From assembly GCA_036258055.1 (NCBI GenBank), contig DATAEK010000014.1, positions 1-39,101 of the forward strand: 39,101 nt of DNA. Direction: 5' to 3'. The notes below the pieces were generated by a model that searched no databases, was not told the DNA's origin, and saw nothing but the letters and a program-made list of their open reading frames with translations. This stretch comes from DATAEK01 sp036258055 (GTDB lineage: Bacteria; Acidobacteriota; Vicinamibacteria; Vicinamibacterales; 2-12-FULL-66-21). This document shows, piece by piece, positions 29,103 through 37,796 of the stretch. How positions within the stretch are numbered: the first letter of the stretch is position 1; each line of letters opens with the position of its first letter. A program made the translations under genes and the position numbers.

Positions 29103-30953
29103 ATGCAACGACCTGATTTTCTCGACGATCTCGAACGACGCGTGCTGGTCTGTGACGGCGCCACCGGGACGATGCTGTATTCGAAAGGCATCTTCCTCAA
29201 CCGGTCGTTCGACGAGCTGAACGTCACGCAGCCCGACCTCGTCGCCGAGGTGCATCAGGCCTACGTCCGAGCGGGCGCCGACGTCATCGAGACGAACACG
29301 TTTGGCGCCAACCGGGTCAAGCTCGGCGCGTTCAGTCTGGCTGATCGGACCCGCGCCATCAATCTCCAGGGCGCGCGCATCGCGCGCCACGCCGCTCGCG
29401 ATCAGATTTACGTCGCCGGCGCGATTGGACCACTCGGCATCCGGATCGAGCCCTGGGGCAAAACGGGCGTGGACGAGGCCGAAGCGTATTTCACCGAACA
29501 GGCATCCGCACTTCTCGACGGCGGCGTCGATCTGTTCATTCTCGAGACCTTCCGCGACCTCAATGAGATCGGCGCTGCGATTCGTGCCGTGCGCAGCATC
29601 TGCACACTCCCGATCGTCGCCCAGATGACGACCGAGGAGGACGGCAACACGCTCGACGGCGCCACTCCCGAGGCATTCGTTCCGGAGCTCGAGCGGCAGG
29701 GCGCGCACGTTGTCGGTGTGAACTGCAGCGTGGGTCCTGCGGCGATGCTCGACAGCGTCGAACGGATGGCCCGCGTCGCAACGGTCAAGCTTTCCGCGCA
29801 GCCGAACGCCGGACGCCCGCGCGAGGTCGAGGGGCGCAATCTGTATCTGTGCTCGCCCGAATACATGGCCTCCTACGCGCGCCGGTTCATCAACACTGGC
29901 GTGCGGCTCGTGGGTGGCTGCTGCGGGACGACGCCAGAGCATGTGCGGCACATCAAGGCCGCGGTCCGCGCCCTTGCGCCTGTGCCGGCCTCGAAACAGA
30001 CGGACGTCGCGAGCTTCGGCATCGCGGGCACCGCCGCACCGCAAACGCCGCTCATCGCGCGACCCGAGAAATCGCGGATGGCGAACAGCCTCGGTCGTGG
30101 CACGTTCGTCGTCGCAGTGGAGCTTCTGCCACCCCGCGGTCACCAGGCAGAGTCGCTCGTTGAACAGGCGCGGCAACTGCGAATCCACGGCGTGGATCTC
30201 GTGAACATCCCGGACGGTCCGCTGGCGAGCGGCCGGATGAGCGCGCTCGCGGCCGCGCATCTCGTCCAGCAGGCAGGCATGGAGACGATCCTCCACTACG
30301 CCTGCCGGGATCGGAACCTCCTGGGCATGCAGTCGGATCTCCTGGGCGCGCACGCGATGGGCGTGAGGAATCTGCTGCTGGTGACGGGCGATCCGCCCCG
30401 GGTCGGAGACTACCCGGACGCGACCGCGGTGTTCGACGTCGATGCGATCGGCCTCACGAACATGGTGGCGCGTCTGAATCGCGGGCTCGACATCGGCGGG
30501 CAGGCGATCGGCGCGCCGACTGGATTCCACATCGGCGTCGCGGCCAACCCGGGCGCGTTGATTCTCAGCGAGGAAGTGCGCCGCTTCCGCTACAAGGTCG
30601 AAGCGGGCGCCGAGTTCGCGGTCACGCAACCGGTCTTCGATGTGGCCGAATTCGAGGCGTTCCTGGAGCAGATCGCGGATGTGCGGATCCCGATTCTCGC
30701 CGGGGTGACGCCGCTCGCCAGCGTTCGCCAGGCGGAGTTCCTCGCGAATGAAGTTCCCGGCGTCAAGGTGCCCGACGCGGTGATCGCGCGTATGCGCGAG
30801 GCAGAGAATAAGGGTCGCGCCGCGGCCGAGGGGCTCGCGATCGCGCGCGAAATCGTCAGCGGCGTTCGCCCGCTCGTACAGGGCATTCAGATCTCGATGG
30901 TAGCTGGAGCGGTCGAGACGGCGTTGAGCGTGATTGAGTCGGTCGAAGCATGA
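29103..30953 (+). CDS. Bifunctional homocysteine S-methyltransferase / methylenetetrahydrofolate reductase
   Basis: Fusion enzyme of 616 aa in methionine and one-carbon metabolism. The N-terminal half (about 1-295) is a homocysteine methyltransferase barrel: VLVCDGATGTMLYSKG, ETNTFGANRVKL, and Zn ligands in VNCSVGP and GGCCGTTPEH. The C-terminal half (about 330-616) is MTHFR-like: FVVAVELLPPRG, HYACRDRNLLGMQSDLLGAHAMGVRNLLLVTGDPP and FAVTQPVFDVAEFEAFLE. The arrangement is that of B. subtilis YitJ. ATG 29103 is preferred (family start MQRPDFL...), with AGGGG only 1 nt before it; GTG 29091 is an in-frame alternative. A 15-bp hairpin precedes it. Confidence 0.95.
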   Translation: MQRPDFLDDLERRVLVCDGATGTMLYSKGIFLNRSFDELNVTQPDLVAEVHQAYVRAGADVIETNTFGANRVKLGAFSLADRTRAINLQGARIARHAARDQIYVAGAIGPLGIRIEPWGKTGVDEAEAYFTEQASALLDGGVDLFILETFRDLNEIGAAIRAVRSICTLPIVAQMTTEEDGNTLDGATPEAFVPELERQGAHVVGVNCSVGPAAMLDSVERMARVATVKLSAQPNAGRPREVEGRNLYLCSPEYMASYARRFINTGVRLVGGCCGTTPEHVRHIKAAVRALAPVPASKQTDVASFGIAGTAAPQTPLIARPEKSRMANSLGRGTFVVAVELLPPRGHQAESLVEQARQLRIHGVDLVNIPDGPLASGRMSALAAAHLVQQAGMETILHYACRDRNLLGMQSDLLGAHAMGVRNLLLVTGDPPRVGDYPDATAVFDVDAIGLTNMVARLNRGLDIGGQAIGAPTGFHIGVAANPGALILSEEVRRFRYKVEAGAEFAVTQPVFDVAEFEAFLEQIADVRIPILAGVTPLASVRQAEFLANEVPGVKVPDAVIARMREAENKGRAAAEGLAIAREIVSGVRPLVQGIQISMVAGAVETALSVIESVEA

Positions 30954-30977
30954 CGACACGACGTCGTCCCGAATTGC

Positions 30978-31006
30978 TTGCCCCGTCCCGGTTGACGCGG
31001 TATAGT
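30978..31006 (+). promoter_or_regulatory. Promoter of the PmtA-like gene
   Basis: TTGCCC (30978-30983), exactly 17 nt, TATAGT (31001-31006). Transcription would start near 31013, giving a leader of about 87 nt that contains the structured element at 31039-31085. Confidence 0.6.
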
Positions 31007-31038
31007 CGCTGCTCGACGACGAGACCGGCTGCGTGTGC

Positions 31039-31089
31039 GGCACCCTGCTTGCAGGATTTCGGGGTGTCAATCCGTACCTGCAAGCGGAG
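31039..31089 (+). promoter_or_regulatory. Structured leader with two interleaved helices next to the ribosome site
   Basis: Helix 1: 31039-31046 (GGCACCCT) with 31061-31068 (GGGGTGTC), 8 pairs including two G-U. Helix 2: 31047-31055 (GCTTGCAGG) with 31077-31085 (CCTGCAAGC), 9 perfect pairs. The order is 1-2-1'-2', so they form an H-type pseudoknot if trimmed, or two alternative folds. Helix 2 ends directly at the GGAG (31086-31089) ribosome site of the methyltransferase gene, so it could block translation. No known riboswitch class was matched. Confidence 0.5.
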
Positions 31090-31099
31090 ATGATGCCTG

Positions 31100-31801
31100 A
31101 TGGCCTTATTCGATCGGAAAGCCGAGCAGGAAGACGAGCTGGTATCGGGGTCGGACGCGGCGACACGCGCGTTGTCGGTAACAGTTGTCGAGAATGACTT
31201 CGTCGAGGGCGTCTACGACAAGCTCGCCAAAGTCTACGACCTCATCTTCGGACCGACGCTTCATCCCGGACGCCTCCAGGCGATCCAGCGGATGAACATC
31301 CAGGCGGGTGAGCGGGTGCTGGAAGTTGGCGTCGGCACCGGCATCAACCTGTCGCTCTATCCCAAACACTCGCAGGTCACCGGCATCGACTTCTCGTCAT
31401 CGATGCTGGAGAAGGCGCGCGAGCGGGCGGCGCGCAAGGGTCTTGGCAAGATGCGGCTCCTGCAGATGGACGCCGCCGATCTGAAGTTCGCCGATGACTC
31501 GTTCGACATCGTCTACGCGCCTTATCTCATCAGCGTCGTCCCCGATCCCGTCAAGGTTGCGCGCGAGATGCGCCGTGTCTGCCGTCCCGGCGGACGCATC
31601 ATCTTCCTGAACCACTTCCTCAGTCCGAACCCGATCCTCTCCCGCGGCGAACGGATGATCTCGCCGTTGACGATTCACATCGGCTTCAAGGCGGATCTCG
31701 ACCTGCCGGCCTTCCTCGCGCAGTCGGAACTGCAGCCGATCTCGATCGAGAAGGTGAACGTGCCGAGGATCTGGTCGCTCGTGACGTGCGTGAAGGACTG
31801 A
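31100..31801 (+). CDS. SAM-dependent methyltransferase, PmtA (phosphatidylethanolamine N-methyltransferase)-like
   Basis: Class I methyltransferase of 233 aa. After about 35 variable residues comes VYDKLAKVYDLIFGPTLHPGRLQAIQRM, which resembles bacterial PmtA enzymes that make phosphatidylcholine; motif I is VLEVGVGTGINLSLYP (73-88), followed by VTGIDFSSSMLEKARERA, MDAADLKFADDSFDIVYAPYLISVVPDP and a class-typical end with PGGRIIFLNHF. Assignment to lipid methylation is from resemblance; ubiquinone/menaquinone methyltransferases are an alternative. ATG 31100 has GGAG 10 nt upstream. Its stop overlaps the next gene by 16 nt. The long structured leader suggests control at translation. Confidence 0.85.
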   Translation: MALFDRKAEQEDELVSGSDAATRALSVTVVENDFVEGVYDKLAKVYDLIFGPTLHPGRLQAIQRMNIQAGERVLEVGVGTGINLSLYPKHSQVTGIDFSSSMLEKARERAARKGLGKMRLLQMDAADLKFADDSFDIVYAPYLISVVPDPVKVAREMRRVCRPGGRIIFLNHFLSPNPILSRGERMISPLTIHIGFKADLDLPAFLAQSELQPISIEKVNVPRIWSLVTCVKD

Positions 31802-33573
31802 TCCGGCCACTCTGGCTGGTTCTGGTCATCGCGGCCTTCTGTGTTCCGCTGTTCCTCGGTCTCGGCCGCACGGATCTCGAGAACGACGAAGCCATCTATT
31901 CGTTCGCGGTCGATGAGATCCTGGCGAGCGGGGACTGGCTGAACCCTCGCCTCAGTCCGGACACGAACAACGTTTTCCTGGAAAAGCCTCCGCTCAAGTT
32001 CTGGATTGTCGGCCTCCCGATTCGGGCTGGCCTCCTCCCGCATGACGAGTTCGGCCTCCGGTTCTGGGATGCGCTCTTCGGCGCCATCGCATTCCTCTAC
32101 GTCTTCGCGCTCGGGAGCCTGCTCGCCGGTCCGATCTGCGGTGGGATCGCCGTGATGGTGTTGTTCGTGTATGGGCCGCTGTTGTTCGAGCATGGCCTCC
32201 GCGGCAACAACATGGAGGCGCCGCTCTTCCTCTGTTACTGCGCAGGTGTGTACCACTATCAGGCCTGGGCGCAGTCACCGTCCGTGCGCGCGCGCCGATG
32301 GCACATCGTCGCGGTGGGCCTGTACTTCTTCCTCGGGTTCATGACGAAGTTCGTGGCGGCGCTGTTCCTGCCGATCTTCCTTCTCGCCGCCGCGCTCGCG
32401 CTCCCCCAGACGCGACGGCGGTTGCGCGAGGATCTCATGCCGTGGATCGGCACGGGTTTCCTGGTCCTCGCGCTCGCCGCACCGTGGTTCGTGTATCAAT
32501 ACATGCGGGAGGGTGAAGGCTTCTGGCGGGTCATCCTCAAGGAGCACGTCTATACCAGGTTCACGTCGGCGCTCGACCCGGCTCACGTGCATCCCTGGGA
32601 CTACTACTACCGGACCGTCTTCAACGAGCTCGAGCACACCGGGACGCTCTGGCTGGCACTGGTAGGCGCCGTGTTGCTGTGCACGGTTGCCCTCAAGCAG
32701 AAGACGATATTGACGACCGTCGTGATTGCCTGGTTCGCGATTCCCCTCGCGCTGATGGCGATAGGCACGTCCAAGCTGCATCACTACGCGTACCCGTTCG
32801 TACCGCCGCTGGCGCTCGCCGCCGGCTACGGGCCGGCCTGGCTCCTGCGCGAAGCCCGTGGCCGTGTCGATGCGTTCATGCGGGCGGTGCAGGAGAGAAT
32901 GACTGCGCCCCGCCGCTGGAGCGCGGTCGTCCGCAACATGCTCACGGTGATCGCTTTCATATCGATACTCGTCGCCGTCGTGACGTTCGTTCTCGGCGGC
33001 ATCAACTGGAAGATTGGCGGCGTGACCGTGTTTCGTAACGCGCACATCGCGCGGCCGTTGCTGATCGCGCTGGTTCTGGGTACGCTGGCCGGCCGGGGGG
33101 TCATCGCCGCGCGGATCGTGCTGCCGGCGGCAGTGCTGCTGCTGATCCTGCCCGCGAACGCGTACGAAGACACCTGGCGGGCGACACAGAATTACAATCA
33201 ACCGCTCCACATCGCGCGCGATTGCCTGATGCAGGTGCATAACGCCGAGATCCAGGCCGGCCGTCATCCGCTCGGCGTCTACGCGATCGGCGAGCACAAA
33301 TGGTTTCTGCACTCGTACTACTACTACCTGCGACATCTGGGCTGGGATCGAGCCGTGGCGCTTGACGATGCCGCGGTGTCTGACGCACTTTTCAGCGCCG
33401 ATCGTCAGCGGCCCGTGTTGCTGGGAGAGAGCGACTACCGGGCGTTCAAGGCACGGCACGATGCTGCGGTGCAAGCGGTGCCTGCGCTCGCGCTGCGCGA
33501 ATCGCTGCTCGTGATGCCAGGCCCGTACGCCGTTTGCGGTCCGCGCTCATCCAAGCGATCGTCTTCCAACTGA
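31786..33573 (+). CDS. ArnT/GT39-like membrane glycosyltransferase
   Basis: Polytopic membrane glycosyltransferase of 595 aa (PMT_2 superfamily) that would use a polyprenyl-phosphate sugar donor. The N-terminal region holds the catalytic acidic loop GRTDLENDEAIYSFAVDEILASGDWLNPRLSPDTNNVFLEKPPLKFWIVGL, highly typical of the family; about ten hydrophobic spans follow. The central region WDYYYRTVFNELEHTG and SKLHHYAYPFVPPLALAAG match ArnT-like proteins. The start is GTG 31786, within the preceding gene by 16 nt, so the genes are coupled. The acceptor may be a lipid or a protein. It forms a set with the GT2 and the big membrane protein that follow. Confidence 0.92.
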   Translation: MREGLIRPLWLVLVIAAFCVPLFLGLGRTDLENDEAIYSFAVDEILASGDWLNPRLSPDTNNVFLEKPPLKFWIVGLPIRAGLLPHDEFGLRFWDALFGAIAFLYVFALGSLLAGPICGGIAVMVLFVYGPLLFEHGLRGNNMEAPLFLCYCAGVYHYQAWAQSPSVRARRWHIVAVGLYFFLGFMTKFVAALFLPIFLLAAALALPQTRRRLREDLMPWIGTGFLVLALAAPWFVYQYMREGEGFWRVILKEHVYTRFTSALDPAHVHPWDYYYRTVFNELEHTGTLWLALVGAVLLCTVALKQKTILTTVVIAWFAIPLALMAIGTSKLHHYAYPFVPPLALAAGYGPAWLLREARGRVDAFMRAVQERMTAPRRWSAVVRNMLTVIAFISILVAVVTFVLGGINWKIGGVTVFRNAHIARPLLIALVLGTLAGRGVIAARIVLPAAVLLLILPANAYEDTWRATQNYNQPLHIARDCLMQVHNAEIQAGRHPLGVYAIGEHKWFLHSYYYYLRHLGWDRAVALDDAAVSDALFSADRQRPVLLGESDYRAFKARHDAAVQAVPALALRESLLVMPGPYAVCGPRSSKRSSSN

Positions 33574-33577
33574 TCTG

Positions 33578-34309
33578 ATGGACCCGGCGAGTCTGAGCCT
33601 GTCGGTCGTCATCCCTGCCTACAACGAGGAAGCCCGGCTCGGCTCCACCCTGTCGGAGCTCCAGACGTACCTGCAGGGGACATCGTGGGATTGGGAAGTT
33701 CGCGTAGTGGACGACGGGTCCGCCGATCGCACGCGCGCCGTCGTTGAGGAACAGACCGCGAAGGACACCCGCATCGTGCTGCAACGGGAGCCGCACCGTG
33801 GTAAGGGCGGGGCCGTCCGGGCCGGACTGCTCGCCGCGCGCCGCGCCTATCGGTTCATCTGTGACGCCGACCTGTCGATGCCGGTCGCGGAGCTCGCGCG
33901 GTTTCTGCCGCCGCGCCTGACTGATTTCGACGTCGCCATCGGCAGCCGTGAGGGACACGGAGCACGCCGGATCGGTGAGCCGCTCGTCCGTCACCTGGCG
34001 GGGCGGGCATTCAATCGCGTCGTCCAGGGCCTGATGGTGCCAGGCATCGACGACACGCAGTGCGGCTTCAAGATGTTCACGGGGCGGGCGGCCGAGGCGA
34101 TTTTCCCGCACGTGACCATCGACGGCTGGGCCTTCGACATCGAGGTCTTGCACATCGCGCGTGCGCGTGGTTTGCGGATCGTGGAAGTGCCGATCGAGTG
34201 GCACTATCGCCGCGAGTCTCAGCTCAGCCTCGTGCGCGACAGCATCGGGATGTTCCGTGAGCTTCTTCGCATTCGCGGTCGCGCGCGGCGAGGTGACTAC
34301 GAGCGCTGA
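33578..34309 (+). CDS. Family 2 glycosyltransferase (dolichyl/undecaprenyl-phosphate sugar synthase-like)
   Basis: Glycosyltransferase of 243 aa. The GT-A fold shows LSVVIPAYNEEARLGSTL, VVDDGSADRT, GKGGAVRAGLLAARRAYRFICDADLSMP (DxD motif) and DTQCGFKMFTGRAAEAIF, then FDIEVLHIARARGLRIVEVPIEWHYR. It looks like Dpm1/ALG5-type enzymes that load a sugar on a polyprenyl phosphate, which is exactly the donor needed by the GT39 protein encoded just upstream. No C-terminal membrane helices are present. It begins 4 nt after the GT39 stop and overlaps the following gene by 17 nt. Confidence 0.93.
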   Translation: MDPASLSLSVVIPAYNEEARLGSTLSELQTYLQGTSWDWEVRVVDDGSADRTRAVVEEQTAKDTRIVLQREPHRGKGGAVRAGLLAARRAYRFICDADLSMPVAELARFLPPRLTDFDVAIGSREGHGARRIGEPLVRHLAGRAFNRVVQGLMVPGIDDTQCGFKMFTGRAAEAIFPHVTIDGWAFDIEVLHIARARGLRIVEVPIEWHYRRESQLSLVRDSIGMFRELLRIRGRARRGDYER

Positions 34310-36605
34310 ACGGTCGCGCGACGATCGGGCGCCCGGCCTGTCCCGGTGGCCGCTCCGCAGCCTTGCCCTCTTGTGTCTGTATCTGGCATTCGGGGTCGTC
34401 TACACCTGGCCGCTCCTTCCACGGAGCGCGGATCGCATTGCGAGTGACCCGTACGACCCGATCCTGAACACGTCAATCCTCTGGTGGAACGCGAAGACCG
34501 TTCCATTCAGCCAGGAGTGGTGGAACCCGCCGTACTTCTACCCGGCCGACAACATCAGCGCGTTCACCGAGAACCTCCAGGGATTGACGCCGTTCTCGAC
34601 GCCGACCTACTGGCTTACGCGCAACCCGCTGACCACATATAACGTCGCGTGCTTTCTGACCTGGCCGGTATCGGCCTTCACCGCTTTTCTGCTCGTTCGG
34701 TTCATCACCCGTCGCGAAGACGCGGCGTTTCTCTCAGGCCTCGCATTTGGCTTCAGTCCGTATCGTATGGCGGAGCTCGGGCACATCCAGATGCTGTCGA
34801 CGTACTGGATCCCGCTCGTGCTCCTCGGCCTGCACGGATACCTCGAACAGCGCCGCGCACGATGGCTCGTGCTCTTCGGCGTGGCGTGGCTGCTTCAATC
34901 GCTGGCGAACGGTTACATGATGCTCTTCGGAGCGGTCCTTGTCGCGTTGTGGGTGCTGTACTTCTGCTCCCCGCGGACAATGCTGCGCGCCGGAGCCGCG
35001 ATCGTCGTGACATGGGTGATCGCCAGCGCGCCGCTGGTTCCGATCTTCCTCAAGTACCAAGCGGTGCACGAACACTACGGGCTCCGCCGGTCGCTCGAGG
35101 ATCCGATCGGCGTCAGCGCGCCCTTTACTGCGTGGCTGGAAGTCTCGCAAGAGGTGAGACTGTGGCGACACGTGTTGCCGGCGTACAAGGATCAACTCTT
35201 TCCGGGCATCACGACCGTGCTGCTGGTGGCATGTGCCGCGATCCTTCTGACGCGCCGTCGCAGCGCCGATTCGCGTCCGAAGGCCGCCAAGACGCTGCGT
35301 CTGGCAGTCGGGACGATCGCGCTTGGCGCTCTGGTGTTGATCCTGGGCACGCTTTTGATCGGTCCCTGGCGCATCGAAATCGGCGGTCACGTGATCAGGA
35401 TGAGCCGTCTCGGCCGTCCGCTGCTCGTGTTGGCGGCGTCCAGCCTCGTGTGGCTGATCATGACCGACGCCCTCGTCAACGGCTGGCGGCGCCGGAGCCC
35501 GCTCCTCTTTTACGGTGTCGCAACCGTCGCGATGGGACTGTTCGCCTGCGGCAAGGTCCTGCGAGCAGGAGAGCGAGTGCTCGTGAATCCTGCACCCTAC
35601 GCGTGGCTTCTCAGCCTGCCGGGCTTTACCGGTCTGCGGGTGCCGACGCGGTTCTGGATGCTCGGTGTGTTGTGTCTCTCCGTGGCAGCAGGACTCGCCT
35701 TCGTACGGCTCTCCTCGATCTGGCGCGTGTCACGCGGCCGCTTCTTCGCGCTGGTCCTCGTCGGGGTCGTCGCCGACGGATGGATCGTCTCGTTGCCACT
35801 GGCGATCCCGCCTGAGCCGTGGCCGCGCGTCGAACGCCGCGATCAATCGCAGCCGATCCTCGAGTTGCCTCTTGGTCCTGAATGGGATGCTGCGGGCACC
35901 TTCCGCTCCATCTGGCACCGTCGCCGGGTGGTCAACGGCGTCAGCGGCTACGATCCGTCGTTTTATGCACCGTTGCAGTTCGGGCTGAACGATTACGACC
36001 CCGAGATGCTGCGTGCTCTCGCCTCGCTCGGTTCCTATGACATCGTCGTCAATGGCGCGGCAGACCCGAACGGACGGTGGGCGAGATATGCGGAGTCGGT
36101 TGCCGGATCGGGTCCGATCGCAAGTGACGGTGTGCGCCGTGCATTTCGGCTTTCCGCGGTGCCCAGCATGGATGCCGCCGTGGGCGCGGCGGTGCCGATT
36201 GCAAGCGCGCGCGCATACGTGCGAGACGGCGCGCCGATGATCGACAAGCGGATCGAGACCGAGTGGGGTGACGGTCCGCAGCATCCGGGTCAGTGGGTGC
36301 TGGTCGACCTGGGAAGCACGCACGAGGTGGGCGGCGTCACGCACGCCCTGGGTGAATATGCCCGCGACTTTCCCAGACACCTGGCCATCGACGTGTCGAT
36401 CGATGGTGCAAGCTGGGAACAGGTGTGGGACGGCCCGACGGCGGCGCTCGCCTTTCTCGCGGCCGTCCGCGGCCCGCGTGAGGCGTCGATGCACTTTTCA
36501 TTTCCGCCACGGCAGGCGCGATACGTCAGGCTCAGGCAGCTGGCCCGGCACGAGAATCTCTGGCGCGTCTCGGAGCTGACGATTCACGAGCCCGTCAGGC
36601 CGTAA
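34293..36605 (+). CDS. Large membrane protein with C-terminal F5/8 type C (discoidin) domain
   Basis: Protein of 770 aa from GTG 34293, chosen because it lies near the GT2 stop and just before the first hydrophobic helix; the open frame extends upstream within the GT2 gene. Residues about 20-540 have about 11 hydrophobic spans with periplasmic loops, resembling YfhO/GT39-like glycosyltransferase-C folds: TWPLLPRSADRIASDPYDPILNTSILWWNAKT and ENLQGLTPFSTPTYWLTRNP. The C-terminal part (about 640-770) is a discoidin-like carbohydrate-binding domain: IETEWGDGPQHPGQWVLVDLGSTHEVGGV and ARYVRLRQLARHENLWRVSELTIHEP. It probably completes a glycan transfer system with its two neighbours. The sugar is unknown. 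Confidence 0.85.
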   Translation: MTTSAERSRDDRAPGLSRWPLRSLALLCLYLAFGVVYTWPLLPRSADRIASDPYDPILNTSILWWNAKTVPFSQEWWNPPYFYPADNISAFTENLQGLTPFSTPTYWLTRNPLTTYNVACFLTWPVSAFTAFLLVRFITRREDAAFLSGLAFGFSPYRMAELGHIQMLSTYWIPLVLLGLHGYLEQRRARWLVLFGVAWLLQSLANGYMMLFGAVLVALWVLYFCSPRTMLRAGAAIVVTWVIASAPLVPIFLKYQAVHEHYGLRRSLEDPIGVSAPFTAWLEVSQEVRLWRHVLPAYKDQLFPGITTVLLVACAAILLTRRRSADSRPKAAKTLRLAVGTIALGALVLILGTLLIGPWRIEIGGHVIRMSRLGRPLLVLAASSLVWLIMTDALVNGWRRRSPLLFYGVATVAMGLFACGKVLRAGERVLVNPAPYAWLLSLPGFTGLRVPTRFWMLGVLCLSVAAGLAFVRLSSIWRVSRGRFFALVLVGVVADGWIVSLPLAIPPEPWPRVERRDQSQPILELPLGPEWDAAGTFRSIWHRRRVVNGVSGYDPSFYAPLQFGLNDYDPEMLRALASLGSYDIVVNGAADPNGRWARYAESVAGSGPIASDGVRRAFRLSAVPSMDAAVGAAVPIASARAYVRDGAPMIDKRIETEWGDGPQHPGQWVLVDLGSTHEVGGVTHALGEYARDFPRHLAIDVSIDGASWEQVWDGPTAALAFLAAVRGPREASMHFSFPPRQARYVRLRQLARHENLWRVSELTIHEPVRP

Positions 36606-36609
36606 CACT

Positions 36610-36665
36610 CAGATCGAGATCGCTGTCCGCTGCCGGCTGTCCGCTGTCCGCTCTGCTGTCCGTGA
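36610..36665. repeat. CTGTCCGC short-unit array
   Basis: Between the convergent discoidin-domain gene and glycosyltransferase gene lie about five variants of CTGTCCGC (36622-36662). The same word occurs before rex at 19346-19373. No T-tract terminator is seen in the 92-nt gap. Confidence 0.7.
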
Positions 36666-36697
36666 AGGTCCTACGGTTCTGAACCGCCTGCCTTCGT

Positions 36698-37792
36698 TCA
36701 CACGCGCCCGGCAATCATCGCGGCAATCACCTCCGCGCCATTGGTCGCCGGCTGCTCTGGCGGGTCAGGGCTCGCCATGACGCGATCCAGCGCCTTTAGC
36801 CACCGTCCCGCGAGGAGCGCGTCCTGATCCAGGAACGCGCAACGAAGGAACCTCGGCATTTCAGCCACGAGCACGTCGTACTCGCGGAAGTGTCCGCGCG
36901 ATGTGTAGACGAGCGCGGTGCGATTGGCCAGGCACTCCGCGATGATCCCATATCCCGGTTTGGTGATGACGATGTCCACGGCTGCGACAAGATCCTCGTA
37001 GCGAAGCGCCGAGTCGTATATCGCCGCTTCGCGAATCGGGTAAATGCCGTCGCGTGGCGGACCGGCGTCGGCTTCTGTGAGCACGACGCCGTAGGAGCGC
37101 AGGCAGTCGAGAGCGCTCAAGTCGAGATCGCGCACGCCGTAGCCGCCGAATGACGAGAGGACGAGCGGCCGGTCCGCAGGCAGTCCGAGCCGTTCGCGTA
37201 CCTCGGGGCGGGAGTGGCGTGCGTGCCGCGCGACGAAGGGCACGTCGACAATCGATCGGAATGACGCGAAGCCGCCATGCATCGGCAAACGCCACGCGGC
37301 GTCCGCAGTTGAGTACGCCTCACGAATGACGGGCACCAGATTCGACGCCTCGCGCCCGGATGCGTCGTACGCGCCGTAGATCCAGTCCCAGGTGAAATTG
37401 GCGATCACGACGCACGGGAGACCGGCGAGGCTGGCGGCCGCACACCCGAGCGGCGGGGCGTCGGCGATCACGAACCGGGCGTCGTGCTCGCGGAGCAGCA
37501 CGGCTTCGCGCTTTGCACGGTCTCTCAGTGTCGCGTGAAAGTTCCAGGCCGCGTCGACGGTCGCGGCTTCGTCGAGACGCAGGCTGTCGATCTGAACGAC
37601 GCCGGTGTCCGTCGCGCCGGCGATCAGCGAGAACGGGACACGGACCGTGCGCTCGAAGAGCCACGCCGGCGCCGAGGTGCGCAGCACGATCTGAAGGTCG
37701 GGACGTGCCACGCCCAGGGCGTTGACGATTTCGATCTGACGGGAAGCGTGTCCGAACCCGTGTCCGGAGATGTAGAAGACGACCGAAGGCAC
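36698..37792 (-). CDS. MurG/UGT-like glycosyltransferase (GT-B fold)
   Basis: Cytoplasmic or membrane-bound glycosyltransferase of 364 aa. The N-terminal half shows VVFYISGHGFGHASRQIEIVNALG, where the GHGFGHASR loop (10-18) is typical of the GT-B family including the glycosyltransferase-like half of L-arabinokinase proteins. The C-terminal half has VLSSFGGYGVRDLDLSAL and the donor-site segment VDIVITKPGYGIIAECLANRTALVYTSRGHFREYDVL. The acceptor and donor are not known. The ATG at 37792 lies 4 nt after the lon stop, so it is in the same transcript. The convergent neighbour also belongs to glycan assembly, which suggests envelope polysaccharide work. Confidence 0.85.
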   Translation of the reverse strand: MPSVVFYISGHGFGHASRQIEIVNALGVARPDLQIVLRTSAPAWLFERTVRVPFSLIAGATDTGVVQIDSLRLDEAATVDAAWNFHATLRDRAKREAVLLREHDARFVIADAPPLGCAAASLAGLPCVVIANFTWDWIYGAYDASGREASNLVPVIREAYSTADAAWRLPMHGGFASFRSIVDVPFVARHARHSRPEVRERLGLPADRPLVLSSFGGYGVRDLDLSALDCLRSYGVVLTEADAGPPRDGIYPIREAAIYDSALRYEDLVAAVDIVITKPGYGIIAECLANRTALVYTSRGHFREYDVLVAEMPRFLRCAFLDQDALLAGRWLKALDRVMASPDPPEQPATNGAEVIAAMIAGRV

Positions 37793-37796
37793 CGGC

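Noticed and set aside
30994..31006. TTGACG immediately before TATAGT taken as -35
   Set aside because: The spacing is only 1 nt; TTGCCC with a 17-nt spacer fits better.
28914..31166. 750-aa minus-strand open frame opposite the MetH/MetF-like gene
   Set aside because: It is the antisense shadow of a confidently identified gene, rich in Arg and His without domain features.
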